The position numbers were made by a program, and so were the translations under genes. The notes below the pieces were generated by a model. That model made no database searches. It saw only the letters and a program-made list of their open reading frames with translations, and had not been told where the DNA came from. Below, piece by piece: positions 1 through 6,074 of a stretch of 6,219 bases of DNA. The stretch is from assembly GCA_020348765.1 (NCBI GenBank), contig CP070753.1:1992160-1998378 (forward strand), in the 5' to 3' direction. The DNA is from Burkholderiales bacterium. Its GTDB lineage: Bacteria; Pseudomonadota; Gammaproteobacteria; Burkholderiales; Burkholderiaceae_E. The stretch's first letter is position 1. Every line of letters begins with the position of its first letter.

Positions 1-81
1 AACGACCGGAACGACCGGAACGACAGGCCCGACAGGAACGACCGGAACGACAGGCCCGACAGGAACGACCGGAGCGACGGC
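1..81. repeat. 9-bp minisatellite with a 27-bp higher-order period
   Basis: Nine consecutive 9-bp units are present. Naming A = aacgaccgg, B = aacgacagg and C = cccgacagg, the order is A A B C A B C A, followed by one diverged unit (agcgacggc, 73-81). Bases 10-36 and 37-63 are identical 27-bp blocks (ABC), and the match continues through 64-72. The array probably extends beyond the left edge. Because each unit is a whole number of codons, gain or loss of units would keep every reading frame. Confidence 0.95.
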
Positions 82-85
82 CTAA
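1..85 (+). CDS. C-terminal end of a collagen-like (Gly-X-Y) repeat protein, partial at left edge
   Basis: Reading codons from base 2, the plus strand gives an unbroken run of triplets T-T-G and P-T-G, closing with G-A-T-A and a TAA stop at 83-85. Glycine falls at every third residue, with Thr, Pro or Ala between, which is the pattern of bacterial collagen-like proteins. Comparing the 9-bp units in this frame, two of the variable sites are silent (ACC/ACA and GGA/GGC) and only ACG/CCG changes an amino acid (Thr/Pro). The other readings are less natural: Asn-Asp-Arg repeats in plus frame 1, and Pro-Val-Val on the minus strand beyond the stop of the neighbouring gene. The start and any N-terminal domain lie outside the window. 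The stop overlaps that of the convergent large gene. A 9-bp repeat gives a 3-residue repeat in every frame, so a non-coding minisatellite remains possible. Confidence 0.6.
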   Translation, partial: TTGTTGTTGPTGTTGTTGPTGTTGATA

Positions 86-3000
86 CCGCCCCAGGCGCCC
101 CAGAAGATGTCGATTGCCGTGTTCGCGTCGCTGGCCACGAGGTTTCCGGCGTCACTACCGAAGGCGATGATCGAGCCGTCGGCAGATAGTGCACCGGTTT
201 CGCTGGCAGCGTTGCCCTGTGTACCGTTGTCACTGACCGACACCCGGCTCAGCGTACCGCTCAACAGGTCCTTGACGAACACGTCGGCCACGCCGTTGGT
301 GTCGCGCGAAACCAGGTTGGACGCGGTCGAGGTGAATGCCACGAACCGGCCGTCGTCGCTGATCGACAGCACCTGCGAAGCGCCGTTGCCCTGCTGCCCG
401 TTCGACCCTTCGCTGGCGCGCACGACATCGCCGGTCTGAAGGTCGGCCACGAACACGTCCAGCAGCTTGTTGGTGTCGCCGGCCACCAGGTTGCTGGCCG
501 AGCTGGTGAATGCCACGAACCGGCCGTCGCCGCTGACCACCGGATCGAATGACAGGCCGTTGGCCGGCGCCCCGTCCGCAGCCTGGCTGACCAGCACCAG
601 TGCGCCGCCATCTGCGCGCGCGAACACGTCGACGAAGCCGTTCGTGTCGCCGCCGACGAGCACCGAGGCCCGACTCTCGAACGCGATCACCGAGCCGTCG
701 CGCGAGATCGACGGGTCGACGCTCTCGGCATTGGCCACCCCGCCGCCGTTCGGCACGCTGACCCGCTCGACCGTGCCGGTCGACAGGTTCTTCAGGAAGA
801 TCTCGACGCTGTTGCTCGCAGCCCCGCTCGCCAGGTTGTCCGCGCTGCTCTGGAACACGACCCAGTTGCCGTCGCCCGAGATCTCGGCCGTCGAGCTCTG
901 GCCGTCGGGCACCGAGCCCGAGCGCGAGATGCTGACCAGTTCGGTGCTGCCGCTGACCGTGTCGAACACGAACACGTCGGCCCCACCGTTCGAGTCCTTC
1001 GTCACGAGGTTCGACGCGGTGCTCCAGAACGCGATCTTGGTGCCGTCGTCGGAGATCGACGGCCCGCCGCTGTTCGCATTGGAGGCCCCGCCGTCGAACG
1101 CACGGGTCGCCAGCATGTTCTCGCCGGTGCGCAGGTCGCGCACGAACACGTCGAAGTAGATGTTGGTGTCGCCGTCGGTCAGGCCCGACGACCGGGTCAG
1201 GAACGCCACCCGGCTGCCGTCCGCGGAGATGGCCGGCTCCTCGCTGTCGAACACCAGGCTGGCCCCGGCCGCATTGCGCGTGACGATCGTCAGCGCCGAC
1301 TCGACCTGCAGCTCGAGCGTCGCGGCCTCGCTGAATTCCTGCCCGTCGCTGACCCGGTACTCGAGCTCGGCCCGCGCCGGCCAGTCCTGCACATAACTCA
1401 GCAGCCCGGCGTTCAGGTCGGCCCGGCTGACCACGGTTCCGCTCGAAACCGGCTCGCCGTCCAGCCGCAGCTGGCCACTGGACGGAAGGCCCAGGATCTC
1501 GACGCTCTCGAGCCGGTCGCCCGGGTCCGGGTCGCTGAACCCGAAACTCGAGACCGTGAACTTCAGCGTCTGCCCCATCTGCACCGTGACGCCCGAGCCC
1601 GCGGCGCTCGGCGCATCCTGCGCGCCGGCCACTTCGAGCGTCATCGTCGCCGGCTCGCTCGCGTCCTCGGCATCCCGCACCCGGAACCCGAACCCGGTGC
1701 TGCCGCTGAAGTCCGGGTCCGGATCGAAGCTGAAATCGCCCTGCACCAGTCGGTCGGCGGCGATCGCGTCGCCGGCGCGCACCAGCTGCGAGCCGAGCCG
1801 CATCGCGCCGTCCTCCGGCAGCGACTCGACCAGCAGCGACCCGAGCCCGTCGCCGTCCGCATCGTCGAACGGAAAGTCGGCCAGCCGGAACACGTAGCTG
1901 CTGTCCTCCAGCGCATCGACCGTCGCGTCGGCCGTGCTCGGCGGGGTGTTCTCGGCAGACGGCAGCCGAATCGTCATCGTGGCCGCGTCGCTGCGGCCGG
2001 CCCAGTCGCGGACCGCGAACTCGAATGACGCCGTTCCGCCTTCGGCGGCCTCGTCCGGCCGGTAGACCAGCGCTTGCGACTGAAGCTGCGCGCGGCTCAC
2101 CGTGGCCGGCCCGTCGAGCGCGCTGCCGTCGAGCTCGAGCGCGCCCGAAGCCGGCAAGCCGAGCACCTCGAGCGCCTCGAGCCGATCCGAAGGGTCTTCA
2201 TCGGAGAAGACGAAATCGCCGAGCCCGAACGCGTACGGGGCGAGCTCGTCCAGGGCCACCAGCCCGTCCTCGGTCTCCGGTAAGTGATTGCCCACAACCG
2301 CGGTAATCCCTGCGGGCGTGCTCAGCAGCTCGGCGTCGCCGACCCGGAACTCGAACCGCTCCTGGCCGCTGAACCCGACCTCGGGCGTGAACTGCAGCCC
2401 CCCGGCTGCAATCTGTTCGGCCGAGATCGTGTCACCGGCCGCCACGGCAACGCCTGCGTAGGCCAGCGTGCCGGCGGCCTGCGGCACCGTGTCGAACAGC
2501 ACCGCCGCCAGCGCATCGCCGGGGTTCGCATCCTCGAACGGGAAGTCCGCGAGCGAGAACACGTGCACCGCGCTTCCGGCCACCTCGATCTGGACCTCGT
2601 CCGTGCTCGGCGCCTGGTTGCCGACCAGCAACTCGAACACGGCCGCGCCGCTCTGCAGCGCGCCGTCCGACACGGCATAGCCGAACGCGGTGCCACCGTT
2701 GAAATCGGCCTCGGGCTCGTAAACCAGTTCACCGGCGGCCAGCGCCCCGGCATCGACCTCGGCGCCCGCTTCGACCGGCTCCTCGGCCAGGGTCAGCGAC
2801 CCGACCTCGGGCAGGCTGGTGATGGTCACCGACGCCAGCGCATCGCCGTCGGGATCGTCGAACCCGAACTGCGAGGCCGACAGCACGATCGGCACGTCGA
2901 CCGGCGTCACGGCGCTGCCGCCCGTGCTCGACGGCGCATCGTTGACCCCGGCGATGTCGATGGTCATCGTGGCCGCGTCGCTGGAAGCGAGCCGGTCAAG

Positions 3001-4464
3001 CACTCGGAAATCGAAGCTCTGCGCCACGTCGAGATCGCTCGCGGGCAGGTAGCGGAACGACCCGGCTTCGAGCTGCGCGGCCGTCACGCGCGCGCCGGCC
3101 CCAAGCTGCACCCCCTCGAGCTCGAGCTGCCCGAGCGCCGGCAGCGAGACGACTTCGAGCCGCTCCAGGGTGTCGCCCGGGTCGGCGTCGGCGAACGGGA
3201 AGTCGCCGGGCGCGAACACGAACGGCGTGTCCTCGATGGCCTCGACAGACGCGTCGGCGGTGGTCGGCGCCTTGTTGCCGACCGCAACCGTCATCCCGGC
3301 CGTGCCGCTGGATTTCGTCCCGTCGCTGACCTTGAAGAAGAACATGGCCTCGCCGTCGAAGCCGGCATCGGGCACGAAGCTCAGCGCCCCGGCCGCGATG
3401 TCGGCGGCATCGACGGTCTTCCCGGTACCGATCTCGGAGCCGTCGAGCAGCAGCGTGCCGTTGCGCGGCGCAAATTCGACCGCGATCGCGGCCAGCGCAT
3501 CGGCCGCATTCGGGTCGTCGAACGGGAAGTCCGCGACCTCGAACACGTAGGCCGTGTCCTTGTCGACGCTGACCGAGGCCGACTCGGTGACCGGTGCCAC
3601 GTTGCCGACGACGATGTTCACCCGCGCCGTGTCACTGCTGCGAAAACCGTCCGAGACCCGGAATGCGACCTGCGACGCGCCTTCCTGGGCGAACGGCGGG
3701 GCGATGAAGTGCAGCTTGCCTGCCGCGATGTCGTCGGCGCTGACCTCGTTGAGGCCGTACATCAGCACGCCGTCCAGGCGCAGCGCCCCGAACGTCGGCG
3801 CCCCGTCGATCTCGACGAAAGCGAGCGTGTCCCCGCCATCCGGGTCCTCGAACGCGAAGTCCGCCAGCGTGAACACGTGGCTCGCCGGGACCTGCAACGC
3901 CGGCAGTTCGAACCGCAGGTCCTCGGTGACCGGCGCGCGATTGCCGATCGGCTCGCCGTCGATGGCATGGGCCTGGCGCCCCTCGGCCGCACCGTACAGC
4001 ACGTAGTGCGCGATCGCGCCGTTGATCGGGCTGCCGCCGAAATCGTCCAGGTGATCGAACACGTACTCGGCCACCAGCGGGTTGTCCGCCAGGTAGCGCG
4101 CCGCATCGAAGCCGGCCAGCTCCGCATTGGGCGCGCGGCCCTCGTAGGCGCCGATCTTGGCATAGTGCGCGATCAGGTCCGCTTCGCCGAGCGCGGCCAG
4201 GTCCGGGTAGGCGGCCCGGTAGAACACCGGGTCGAACGACGGGTTGGGCAGATAGCCCCGGTCGGCGCCGATCGCCACGAAGTGCTCGAGCGGGTCGCCC
4301 AGGAACCGGGCCAGGCTGTCGTCGACGATCGAGCCGTCGGGCGCGCGAACCACCGAGTAGGTGTCGGTGTAGTACGCTGCGTCGAACGCGACGAACTTGA
4401 AGCCGGTCTTCTCGCTCGCGAGTTCGAGCGCGTCCTTGACTTCCTGGTACGAGAGTAGGGCCAT
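82..4464 (-). CDS. Giant repeat protein: N-terminal HY/EGR repeats, eight cadherin-like domains, C-terminal seven-bladed beta-propeller; likely surface adhesin
   Basis: This 1460-aa protein has no visible enzyme domain. Residues 27-170 hold three copies of a motif of the type FD..YY...YPDL...HY...G..EGR. Residues 175-1055 are eight cadherin-like repeats of 108-113 aa, each opening with N-x-A-P or a variant and carrying a 'DFPFDDPDPGD'-type acidic loop suited to Ca2+ binding. Residues 1057-1460 are seven propeller blades of 57-58 aa. The start ATG is preceded by GAGGA with a 4-nt spacer and touches the stop of a small upstream ORF. The N-terminus lacks a hydrophobic signal segment, no RTX nonapeptides are seen, and there is no LPXTG or membrane anchor. 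The protein ends abruptly in WGAWGG. By family precedent it is extracellular, used in adhesion or matrix formation and perhaps exported by a type I system; that route is inference. The domain assignment is secure, the biological role is not. Confidence 0.9.
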   Translation of the reverse strand: MALLSYQEVKDALELASEKTGFKFVAFDAAYYTDTYSVVRAPDGSIVDDSLARFLGDPLEHFVAIGADRGYLPNPSFDPVFYRAAYPDLAALGEADLIAHYAKIGAYEGRAPNAELAGFDAARYLADNPLVAEYVFDHLDDFGGSPINGAIAHYVLYGAAEGRQAHAIDGEPIGNRAPVTEDLRFELPALQVPASHVFTLADFAFEDPDGGDTLAFVEIDGAPTFGALRLDGVLMYGLNEVSADDIAAGKLHFIAPPFAQEGASQVAFRVSDGFRSSDTARVNIVVGNVAPVTESASVSVDKDTAYVFEVADFPFDDPNAADALAAIAVEFAPRNGTLLLDGSEIGTGKTVDAADIAAGALSFVPDAGFDGEAMFFFKVSDGTKSSGTAGMTVAVGNKAPTTADASVEAIEDTPFVFAPGDFPFADADPGDTLERLEVVSLPALGQLELEGVQLGAGARVTAAQLEAGSFRYLPASDLDVAQSFDFRVLDRLASSDAATMTIDIAGVNDAPSSTGGSAVTPVDVPIVLSASQFGFDDPDGDALASVTITSLPEVGSLTLAEEPVEAGAEVDAGALAAGELVYEPEADFNGGTAFGYAVSDGALQSGAAVFELLVGNQAPSTDEVQIEVAGSAVHVFSLADFPFEDANPGDALAAVLFDTVPQAAGTLAYAGVAVAAGDTISAEQIAAGGLQFTPEVGFSGQERFEFRVGDAELLSTPAGITAVVGNHLPETEDGLVALDELAPYAFGLGDFVFSDEDPSDRLEALEVLGLPASGALELDGSALDGPATVSRAQLQSQALVYRPDEAAEGGTASFEFAVRDWAGRSDAATMTIRLPSAENTPPSTADATVDALEDSSYVFRLADFPFDDADGDGLGSLLVESLPEDGAMRLGSQLVRAGDAIAADRLVQGDFSFDPDPDFSGSTGFGFRVRDAEDASEPATMTLEVAGAQDAPSAAGSGVTVQMGQTLKFTVSSFGFSDPDPGDRLESVEILGLPSSGQLRLDGEPVSSGTVVSRADLNAGLLSYVQDWPARAELEYRVSDGQEFSEAATLELQVESALTIVTRNAAGASLVFDSEEPAISADGSRVAFLTRSSGLTDGDTNIYFDVFVRDLRTGENMLATRAFDGGASNANSGGPSISDDGTKIAFWSTASNLVTKDSNGGADVFVFDTVSGSTELVSISRSGSVPDGQSSTAEISGDGNWVVFQSSADNLASGAASNSVEIFLKNLSTGTVERVSVPNGGGVANAESVDPSISRDGSVIAFESRASVLVGGDTNGFVDVFARADGGALVLVSQAADGAPANGLSFDPVVSGDGRFVAFTSSASNLVAGDTNKLLDVFVADLQTGDVVRASEGSNGQQGNGASQVLSISDDGRFVAFTSTASNLVSRDTNGVADVFVKDLLSGTLSRVSVSDNGTQGNAASETGALSADGSIIAFGSDAGNLVASDANTAIDIFWGAWGG
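85..1296 (-). repeat. Seven-bladed TolB/PD40-type beta-propeller domain
   Basis: Seven blades start near residues 1079, 1137, 1195, 1253, 1310, 1368 and 1426, a spacing of 57-58 aa. Each reads (I/V/L)S-x-DG-x-x-(I/V)-x-F-x-S, then L-V-x-x-D-x-N-x-x-x-D-V-F, then a strand ending near TG. The last blade stops after its third strand (IDIFWGAWGG). The segment at residues 1057-1078 (ALTIVTRNAAG...) resembles the fourth strand that follows the other blades, so the ring probably closes by the usual 'velcro' exchange. The D-x-N-x-x-x-D loops look like metal sites. The third blade has lost the pattern (AASNSVEIF). Blades of this kind are common in secreted bacterial proteins. Confidence 0.88.
1300..3942 (-). 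repeat. Eight tandem cadherin-like domains
   Basis: Repeats begin near residues 175, 288, 397, 508, 616, 726, 839 and 949, so the period is 108-113 aa. Each runs: N-x-A-P opening, a 'yvF.l.dFpF.D' strand with an acidic loop (DPDGGD, DPNAAD, DADPGD, DPDGD, DANPGD, DEDPSD, DADGDG, DPDPGD), a 'slP..G.L.ldG' segment, 'v.a..l.aG.l.f.P', and a closing 'f.F.V.D....S..a.m.i.v' strand. This matches the bacterial cadherin-like/VCBS-type beta-sandwich family. The acidic loops suggest Ca2+-rigidified linkers. The sixth (NHLPETED) and seventh (NTPPSTAD) openings and the eighth (QDAPSAAG) vary from N-x-A-P. The repeats are clearly diverged from one another rather than recent copies. Confidence 0.88.
3955..4386 (-). 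repeat. Three FD..YY...HY...G..EGR repeats in the N-terminus of the giant protein
   Basis: Residues 27-76 (opening FDAAYYTDTY, ending HFVAIGADRGYLPNPS), 77-118 (opening FDPVFYRAAYPDL, ending HYAKIGAYEGRAPN) and 119-170 (opening FDAARYLADNPL, ending HYVLYGAAEGRQAH) align as one repeat of about 42-52 aa. The first copy is the most diverged: HF replaces HY and DRG replaces EGR. From general knowledge, this repeat occurs in large secreted proteins and is also found fused to glycosyltransferases in Proteobacteria. Its function is not established to my knowledge. Confidence 0.8.
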
Positions 4465-4605
4465 TCAATCCTCACTGTCGCCGGCATGCGGCTTCGGCGC
4501 CGGGCGCTCGGCATTGCGGACGACGGCAACGCGGCCGCGCCAGCCGGCCATTGCATCGTCGTCCACGCCGAGGTCGACTATGGACCGCGCGTATGCGTCG
4601 ATCAA
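4465..4605 (-). CDS. Probable small protein (46 aa), function unknown, coupled to the giant gene
   Basis: An open frame runs from a TTG codon (4605-4603) to a TGA (4467-4465) that directly abuts the ATG of the 1460-aa gene, giving TGAATG. The product begins (M)IDAYARSIVDLGVDDD and ends PKPHAGDSED. Codon composition looks like real coding: by my count 37 of 46 codons end in G or C, first positions are G-rich, and second positions are much lower in GC. There is an in-frame TGA just before the TTG, so the frame cannot extend upstream. The weakness is the start: GAGGA lies immediately against the TTG, too close for a normal ribosome site. GTG at 4566-4564 is an alternative, giving 33 aa. The Shine-Dalgarno of the giant gene lies inside the last codons of this ORF, which would favour translational coupling. 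No homologue is recognised; it could be the remnant of a longer gene. Confidence 0.42.
   Translation of the reverse strand: MIDAYARSIVDLGVDDDAMAGWRGRVAVVRNAERPAPKPHAGDSED
4469..4473 (-). promoter_or_regulatory. Ribosome binding site of the giant repeat protein gene
   Basis: GAGGA on the minus strand sits 4 nt (TTGA) before the ATG at 4464. It supports this ATG as the start and overlaps the last codons of the 46-aa ORF. Confidence 0.7.
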
Positions 4606-4745
4606 TCCTCAGGTGGGCGTAATCCGCCCGTGCGCCGGGTCAGGTCACCGGCATCATGTCTAAGCCGTTCGGCTGATTCATTGCACGCAAGGCGTGGCGA
4701 CCCCCGAGCGGTGCCCGAACCGGCCGCAGTTCGACTCGGGCCAGC
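4606..4745. other. Intergenic gap after the glycosyltransferase gene, with one short inverted repeat
   Basis: These 140 bases separate the glycosyltransferase stop from the TTG of the 46-aa ORF. They hold a 5-bp inverted repeat (gggcg at 4615-4619 and cgccc at 4625-4629, 5-nt loop) directly upstream of a TGAGGATTGA motif. There is no T-tract, so this is not an intrinsic terminator. I see no convincing sigma-70 or sigma-54 promoter. A promoter for the giant gene could still lie here, as could a transcript that simply reads through. Confidence 0.5.
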
Positions 4746-5669
4746 TCATCGAGCGAACCGGTAGGCCCGGATCGCGTCCAGGTCGTCGTCCTCGGCCCGC
4801 GCGCGCGCCTCGCGCAGCCAGGGCAGCAGCCGGAAATTGATCGGCACTTCGAAGTCGTCGCTCACTTGCTCGTGAAAGGCCAGGGCCGCGTCGCACAACT
4901 CCAGCGCGGCCTGGCGCCGGCCGCGTCTTGCGGCGATGTCGATGCGCACCATGTAGCTGTTCAGGCATTCGACCGGGAACAGCCCCGGCGCGCCCTCGGT
5001 GACCTGGGCCAGCAGCGCGTCGGACGCATCCCAACGGTGCGCCTGGTAGTCCATGTAGCCGAGGAACCAATGGTACCGCAGCCAGTGCGGCTCCATTCCG
5101 ATCGCCCTTTCCAGCCGCCAGCGATAGAGCTCGAGCTTGTGCGGCAGCTTGGCCGTCTCTGGGTGGTGATCGACCGTCAGCCCTTCCAGCCACCGTGCGC
5201 GCGCGCCGCGCTCACGCAGGTCGGTCTGCACGTTGTCATGCACCAGCCCGCGCTTGCGGAAACCCTTGCGAAACGCGAACAGCTTGTAGTCCTCGAACGC
5301 CGGCTCGCCCTCGAAGTGGTTGATCCAGGCCCCGAAGAACCCGTCCGCGTCGCCCGCGTGGGCCGCTGCTCGCAGCCGGCGCACCGCATCGGGCCCGATG
5401 GCCTCGTCCGCGTCCAGCGCGACCACCCAGTCCGCGCGCGCCAGCTCGAACCCCCGGTTGCGCTCCTCGCACTTGCTGAAGCACTGGTCCTCGCGCAGCA
5501 CGCCGGGAATGGCGTCGATGCCGAACCGCTCGCGCAGCAGTTGCGGCGTGCCGTCGGTCGAGCCGGTGTCGATGACGACGATGTCGTCGAACAGCGCGGC
5601 AACCGGATCGAGGCAGGCCCCGATCCGGTTGATCTCGTCCTTGACGATCAGGCAGAGCGCGAGCCGCAT
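4746..5669 (-). CDS. Family 2 glycosyltransferase with TPR-like C-terminal half
   Basis: The first ~110 residues are a GT-A fold of family 2. They open with LALCLIVKDE, followed by the nucleotide-sugar binding loop VVIDTGSTDGT (31-41), the NRGFELARADWVVALDADE segment (71-89) with the D-x-D motif for the divalent metal, and GLVHDNV (141-147), where the family often has a conserved His near the acceptor site. From about residue 195 the protein is helical, with TPR-like stretches (RYHWFLGYMDYQAHRWDAS and RIDIAARRGRRQAALELCDAAL). It should transfer a sugar from a nucleotide donor in the cytoplasm; donor and acceptor cannot be read. No transmembrane segment is seen. At 307 aa it is a complete single-domain enzyme plus repeats. 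The start fits the family N-terminus, although no good Shine-Dalgarno is present (nearest AGGA is 18 nt upstream). It ends at TGA, 4746-4748. Confidence 0.92.
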   Translation of the reverse strand: MRLALCLIVKDEINRIGACLDPVAALFDDIVVIDTGSTDGTPQLLRERFGIDAIPGVLREDQCFSKCEERNRGFELARADWVVALDADEAIGPDAVRRLRAAAHAGDADGFFGAWINHFEGEPAFEDYKLFAFRKGFRKRGLVHDNVQTDLRERGARARWLEGLTVDHHPETAKLPHKLELYRWRLERAIGMEPHWLRYHWFLGYMDYQAHRWDASDALLAQVTEGAPGLFPVECLNSYMVRIDIAARRGRRQAALELCDAALAFHEQVSDDFEVPINFRLLPWLREARARAEDDDLDAIRAYRFAR

Positions 5670-5699
5670 CCGCGATCGGCGCCGCCGTCCTGACCCGCG

Positions 5700-5720
5700 A
5701 GGCGCCGGCGTGCGGCGCCT
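5700..5720. other. Perfect inverted repeat between the 102-aa gene and the glycosyltransferase gene
   Basis: AGGCGCCG (5700-5707) and CGGCGCCT (5713-5720) form a perfect 8-bp, GC-rich stem with a 5-nt loop. It lies in the 72-bp gap after the TAA of the small gene. No T-tract follows on the minus strand, so it is unlikely to be a full intrinsic terminator. It could shield the 3' end of the upstream message or reduce read-through into the glycosyltransferase gene. Confidence 0.6.
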
Positions 5721-5741
5721 GCGCGCCGAAGCACCGGCGAC

Positions 5742-6050
5742 TTACTGCGCCTCGCCGCCCGTCGCTTCGCCGGCGGGCGCATCGCCGCCGACAGCCGCGC
5801 CGCCCGCCTGGCCCCCGCGGGCCTCCTGCGCCTCCCGGGCACGCTGGGCGAGCCGCTGCACCGCGTTCTGCATCATCCGCGCCGACTGCGCGAAGCCGTC
5901 GATCGGCATGATGACCTGGGCGGTGGCCTCGTACTGCGGCTGCGTCTCGCCCTCCTGCGGCGGCAGCTGAATGCCGAGCTCGATGCGCACCACGTTGTTG
6001 TGCACGCGGATGTTGATGATGCGGTCCGCGAAGTAGTGTGTCTTGGCCAT
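5742..6050 (-). CDS. Small protein of unknown function (102 aa) with low-complexity Ala/Gly tail
   Basis: The ATG at 6050-6048 has a good ribosome site (GGAAGAG, 7-nt spacer), so the gene is very likely real. Residues 1-50 look beta-rich (DRIINIRVHNNVVRIELGIQ, then ATAQVIMPIDGF). Residues 50-75 look like one amphipathic helix (FAQSARMMQNAVQRLAQRAREAQEA). Residues 76-102 are a Gly/Ala/Glu-rich, probably disordered tail. There is no signal peptide or membrane segment, so it is probably cytoplasmic. The order 'NVVRI...strand...VIMP...helix' loosely recalls the small DUF3467 family, but I would not assign it on this. It follows the terminator of the upstream gene and precedes the glycosyltransferase gene by 72 bp, so the two may share a transcript. 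Confidence 0.82.
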   Translation of the reverse strand: MAKTHYFADRIINIRVHNNVVRIELGIQLPPQEGETQPQYEATAQVIMPIDGFAQSARMMQNAVQRLAQRAREAQEARGGQAGGAAVGGDAPAGEATGGEAQ

Positions 6051-6057
6051 AGCGTTG

Positions 6058-6064
6058 CTCTTCC
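6058..6064 (-). promoter_or_regulatory. Ribosome binding site of the 102-aa gene
   Basis: GGAAGAG on the minus strand lies 7 nt before the ATG at 6050. It decides the start in favour of MAKTHYF over internal codons. Confidence 0.75.
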
Positions 6065-6074
6065 GAATGATGTG

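Noticed and set aside
1..81. CRISPR array
   Set aside because: The units are 9 bp, directly abutting, with no spacers.
1..81. Read-through extension of the giant protein into Pro-Val-Val/Gly repeats
   Set aside because: The frame is open after the TAG, but nothing in the sequence suggests stop suppression, and the plus-strand Gly-X-Y reading explains the silent differences better.
2284..4458. A 724-codon open frame on the plus strand, opposite the giant gene
   Set aside because: It is a shadow of the minus-strand gene in GC-rich DNA. Its translation is Arg/Gly/Val/Glu-rich with no domain pattern, while the minus frame shows regular cadherin-like repeats.
4615..4629. Hairpin GGGCG/CGCCC as a terminator for the glycosyltransferase gene
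   Set aside because: The stem is only 5 bp and no T-tract follows on the minus strand.
4640..4681. A 13-codon minus-strand frame MNQPNGLDMMPVT after the glycosyltransferase gene
   Set aside because: No ribosome site precedes it, it is very short, and it shows no leader-peptide pattern such as repeated codons for one amino acid.
4866..5693. A 275-codon open frame on the plus strand, opposite the glycosyltransferase gene
   Set aside because: The opposite frame carries all glycosyltransferase motifs; this one has none and a composition typical of antisense frames.
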